A DNA stretch of 64,000 bases, taken from positions 4,256,099 through 4,320,098 of the forward strand of contig NW_024722158.1 in assembly GCF_018991925.1 (NCBI RefSeq), written 5' to 3'. Shown here piece by piece: positions 61,084 to 64,000 of the stretch. This stretch comes from Homarus americanus. Lineage: Eukaryota; Arthropoda; Malacostraca; Decapoda; Nephropidae. Under the pieces are notes generated by a model. That model saw only the letters and a list, made by a program, of their open reading frames with translations. It did not search any database and was not told the origin of the DNA. Position 1 is the stretch's first letter; each line of letters opens with the position of its first letter. Made by a program: the position numbers and the translations under genes.

Positions 61084-62345
61084 CAGTAAGTTCTCGTTTA
61101 ACGTTGCCCCCGACAACGTTGTTTTGTTGAAACGTCGCTACTCTTTAGATACCCATGATTCCGACAACGTCCCGACCGATTCGTTGTAACAGACTACTTT
61201 GTATGGCGGATCACCCTCTCTCATCTTGGCTCGCTATGGTCTCTGTGGAGCATCCTCAAGAGTTCCCAGTCTTTGTTAGGCTTCCACAGCGTATTGGCGT
61301 GATTAAGTGTTTTTGCTCTAAATACTGTACTGTAACCATTCAAAATGGCTTCCAAGCACCCATCAAGTGTTAGTAATGCTAGTGTTGTGAAGAAGCAACG
61401 CAAGACCATTAGCCTTGCTACGAAAATGGAGGTTTTAAACCGTTTTGAGAATGGTGAATGTGCTGTGGACATTGGTGTTGCGCTAGGTCTAACCCCCACA
61501 ACAGTGCGTACTATCCGGACCAACACAGACAAGATTAAGGCTAGTGCTGGAAGTGGTTCTTTTATGAGTGCATCAAAGACAAGTCGTGCTCGAAGTTCTG
61601 TGATTGAGAAGATGGAGAAGATGCTGGCTATGTGGATAGAGGACCAAAATCAACGCAATACCCCTGTGAGCCTTATGGTTATCCAGCATAAAGCAAAATC
61701 CTTGTTTGTTGACTTGAAGGCAGCAGAGGGTGAAGGATCGAAGGATGAAACCTTTACGGCCAGCCGAGGATGGTTTCAACGTTTTAAGCAACGTTATAAC
61801 TTCCATAATACTAAGACGACTGGTGAAGTTGCCAGTTCAGATACGGTTGCTGCCGAGATATTCCCGTCTGAGTTCAGGAACATTATCGAGGAAGGAAGCT
61901 ACTCAGCGAAGCAAGTCTTCAATGTGGATGAGACCGGTCTCTCTTGGAAGAGGATGCCCAAAAGAACCTATATCTCCAAGGAAGAAAAAGGAGCTCCGGG
62001 ATTTAAAGCAGCAAAAGACCGCTCGACGCTGCTACTTTGCTCAAACGGTGCTGGCGACTTCAAGCTTAAGCCCATGTTAATTGCTTGTGCTGCCAACCCA
62101 CGTGCCCTGAAAGGTTACTCTAAAGATCACCTTTCGGTCATCTCCAAGGCATCCCATACAGTAGAGGTAACTAATAAAGATCTTCAACTGCTAACAGAAC
62201 AAAGTGCCGCCGAAGATGCCGGCGACGAAGAAGAACCACAACGAACGCTAACTACCAAGAGGATGGCAGAAGCGTTCAAGAATATCCAGCAAGGTATGCA
62301 AATCTTCTCTGATGATGACCCAAACAGAGAACGTAGCTCAAAGAT
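61084..62345 (+). pseudogene. Tigger transposase with internal deletion, cut by an LTR
   Basis: The element starts at TA|CAGTAAGTTCTCGTTTAACG (61082). ATG at 61345 opens a frame with a Psq-type helix-turn-helix (SLATKMEVLNRFENGE, VALGLTPTTVRTIRTN), a CENP-B-like domain (ASRGWFQRFKQRYNFHN) and the first catalytic Asp in FNVDETGLSWKRMPKRTYIS. After KGYSKDHLSVI the frame jumps to the C-terminal tail (EEPQRTLTTKRMAEAFKNIQ), so the part with the second and third catalytic acids is missing although the frame stays open. The last codons to 62430 come from the adjoining LTR. A derivative that still binds DNA but cannot cut is conceivable. Confidence 0.8.
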
Positions 62346-62995
62346 TGTACGCCTGCCTGGCGGTCCTCGCTCCCGCCAGCGAGCATGGCGACCCACCAGC
62401 GAGCATGGCGACCCACCAGCCGTCTCCTAGCAACCAAGCGAGAGCTGACGCCAGATGGTACGGTTGCTTAGCAACGAAACTAGTCACCGGCGACTTTCTG
62501 GGTTTTCCCAACATGATTCATAGAGGACTGGCGGCTGCTGCTGGGTATATAAGCTCTGTCTCTCCATTGAGATTCATTCTGACCATTCTTCTTGAACAAG
62601 CAACACCTCCTCCGCCGCTGCCTGGCTGCCTTCGCTTCTCCTCGCCTGCCTGGCGGTCCTCGCTCCCGCCAGCGAGCATGGCGACCCACCAGCTGTCCTT
62701 CTCTGAGCTTCCTCACCAACCAGCTTTCTCATTCTGCCCATCTTCCTGAACAAGCAACACCTCCTCCAGCAAGCTCCACGCTGTTAGCATTCATTCAACC
62801 AGGAGGCCAGCAACAGGCAACATCTTCTCTAACGAAGCTCCTGCACATCTACCTCCTTCAACACGCTACTCACCGAACGTCTTCTACTGAACAGCTCCTC
62901 ACCACACGGCACCTCCAGCACCAGACTGTCTATCATATAACTTATATTATATAAGAAAACCACATTAGTTTCCTTCCATCCTGAGTGCTAGACAA
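62346..62995 (+). mobile_element. Probable LTR related to the 49-52 kb element
   Basis: Begins near TGTACGCC and ends near AGACAACA. It contains GCGAGCATGGCGACCCACCA and CTCGCTCCCGCCAGCG blocks (62365-62425 and again 62650-62692) shared in reverse with the LTRs at 49180-51814, and a strong promoter-like GGGTATATAAGCTCTGTC at about 62546-62563. It interrupts the Tigger reading frame. The right side runs into the assembly gap, so the rest of the element is unseen. Boundaries are approximate. Confidence 0.55.
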
Positions 62996-63077
62996 CATTA
63001 ATATCTCGATACCCGTACAGGGTAACAATTATATTTCATGACAGAAAACTTCGAAGGGGTAACTATTATATTTCATN

Positions 63078-63176
63078 NNNNNNNNNNNNNNNNNNNNNNN
63101 NNNNNNNNNNNNNNNNNNNNNNNNNNNNNNNNNNNNNNNNNNNNNNNNNNNNNNNNNNNNNNNNNNNNNNNNNNNN
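63078..63176. other. Assembly gap (about 100 N)
   Basis: A run of N joins two contigs. The sequence just before it repeats GGGTAACAATTATATTTCAT twice. The true distance and order across the gap are unknown. Confidence 0.98.
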
Positions 63177-63179
63177 AGG

Positions 63180-64000
63180 GGCTAGGGTTGGGGAGTGGGC
63201 CCATAAAAAACTCTCTTTCCAATTTTTATTTCTTCCTACTATCTTTCATTCTTTCCTTTTTGTTTTGATGAGAGGATTTTTTTTTTTTTTTTGAGATTAG
63301 CCCACCAGGACACAGGTCACTGACCCACATCGAGGCCTGGGGAATGTCTGTCTGCAACTTCTTGGGGATAACAAAATCTCAGTTTTAATTAACCAACTTT
63401 ACTGGTTCAATGGGAGTTCTTCAGTGTAAGAGTACAGAGGTAGAGACTCACAGAGCCCACCATCACATGACCTACAGACCAGTGTGGCGGCAGACACTAC
63501 TGTCATACCCGGGCGCCGACACACCGAGGGCCAGCCCAGACCAGCCACCACATATCTCCTCCACCAACTGTCGTGCCACCTCTTTTATATAACTCACGGA
63601 TACGTTTTGATGTTCCATATTACTTGTTCCCCAGTGTGGGGTGTGGACTATGATGAGTAGTAATTGTGAAGTTAATTAATGATAAACCGAGCAGGTAGTC
63701 AGTTCCTATTAGTGGGGTGTACACATATAACGGGGTCAGAAAACAGGTGATCACAATGCTATGGTTCATACTGGTAATTCCTCTCTCGGTACCACACTTC
63801 ACGCCTGCCATAAACACCAAAACTTAAATGATATGGTACATGGGTGATAAAAAACCAGTACTTTATGGTGCCAAAGTACTGTACTATCAACATTAATTTC
63901 ACGCAACATTCTCTGTACAAAATCATGTCTCCCAATGAGTAAAATATCACAAACTACAAAATATGAAATTGAGTTATCAGATAACAGATTGTATTTTAGT
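63180..64000. other. Contig end after the gap, no gene recognised
   Basis: A T-rich start with a poly-T run at 63279-63292, then unique-looking sequence. Short frames have no recognisable similarity. Confidence 0.5.

Noticed and set aside
61345..62430. Domesticated CENP-B-like host gene
   Set aside because: The catalytic core is deleted, terminal TA|CAGT sequence is present on the left and the C-terminus is contributed by an LTR. A transposon relic is the simpler reading.

Overview
This window is eukaryotic nuclear DNA, most likely from an arthropod and probably a decapod crustacean. The genes are split by introns with GT/AG borders, interstitial TTAGG tracts (the arthropod telomere unit) are common, microsatellites and minisatellites are very dense, and the recognisable genes (a secreted fibrinogen-domain lectin and an AA15-type chitin/cellulose oxygenase) are typical arthropod families. 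The species is an inference. Most open frames longer than 60 codons here are translated satellite arrays or transposon remnants.

1-7 kb is almost entirely tandem repeats (16-, 31-, 51-, 19-, 26- and 22-bp units, purine tracts, TTAGG runs), with five perfect TGACGTCA (CRE) palindromes in the first 1.6 kb. 7.2-15.7 kb is a tandem duplication. Each copy holds a complete minus-strand fibrinogen-related lectin gene (two coding exons, TATA box, untranslated first exon) and, converging on it, a short plus-strand terminal exon with its own AATAAA. A CR1-like LINE split copy 1. The two copies are nearly identical in the gene body but clearly diverged in the flanks and promoters.

16-20 kb is AT-rich and repetitive with no gene seen. 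20.6-25.9 kb holds an eight-exon minus-strand AA15 lytic polysaccharide monooxygenase gene. It has an N-terminal histidine directly after the signal peptide and two C-terminal cysteine modules of identical spacing, one per exon. Its fourth exon is out of frame. 26.3-30.4 kb is satellite DNA again.

30.7-48 kb is a graveyard of nested transposons: CR1 and Jockey-like LINEs, Tigger/pogo transposases, several TA-flanked elements with inverted ends and a foldback element. Embedded in it are the first two coding exons of what looks like ABCF2 (37.2-38.4 kb) and a decayed C2H2 zinc-finger array (47.5-48.3 kb). 48.5-52 kb has a hAT-like element and a TRIM-like LTR element with three LTRs, two internal regions and AACT target duplications. 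52-55 kb contains a few isolated exon-like segments of unknown identity. 55-62.4 kb has hAT, Jockey, gypsy and Tigger remnants, then a probable LTR and an assembly gap of about 100 N at 63.08 kb.

The coherent biology is innate immunity and chitin: two near-identical secreted lectins and one secreted oxygenase within 17 kb. That proximity need not mean shared regulation.
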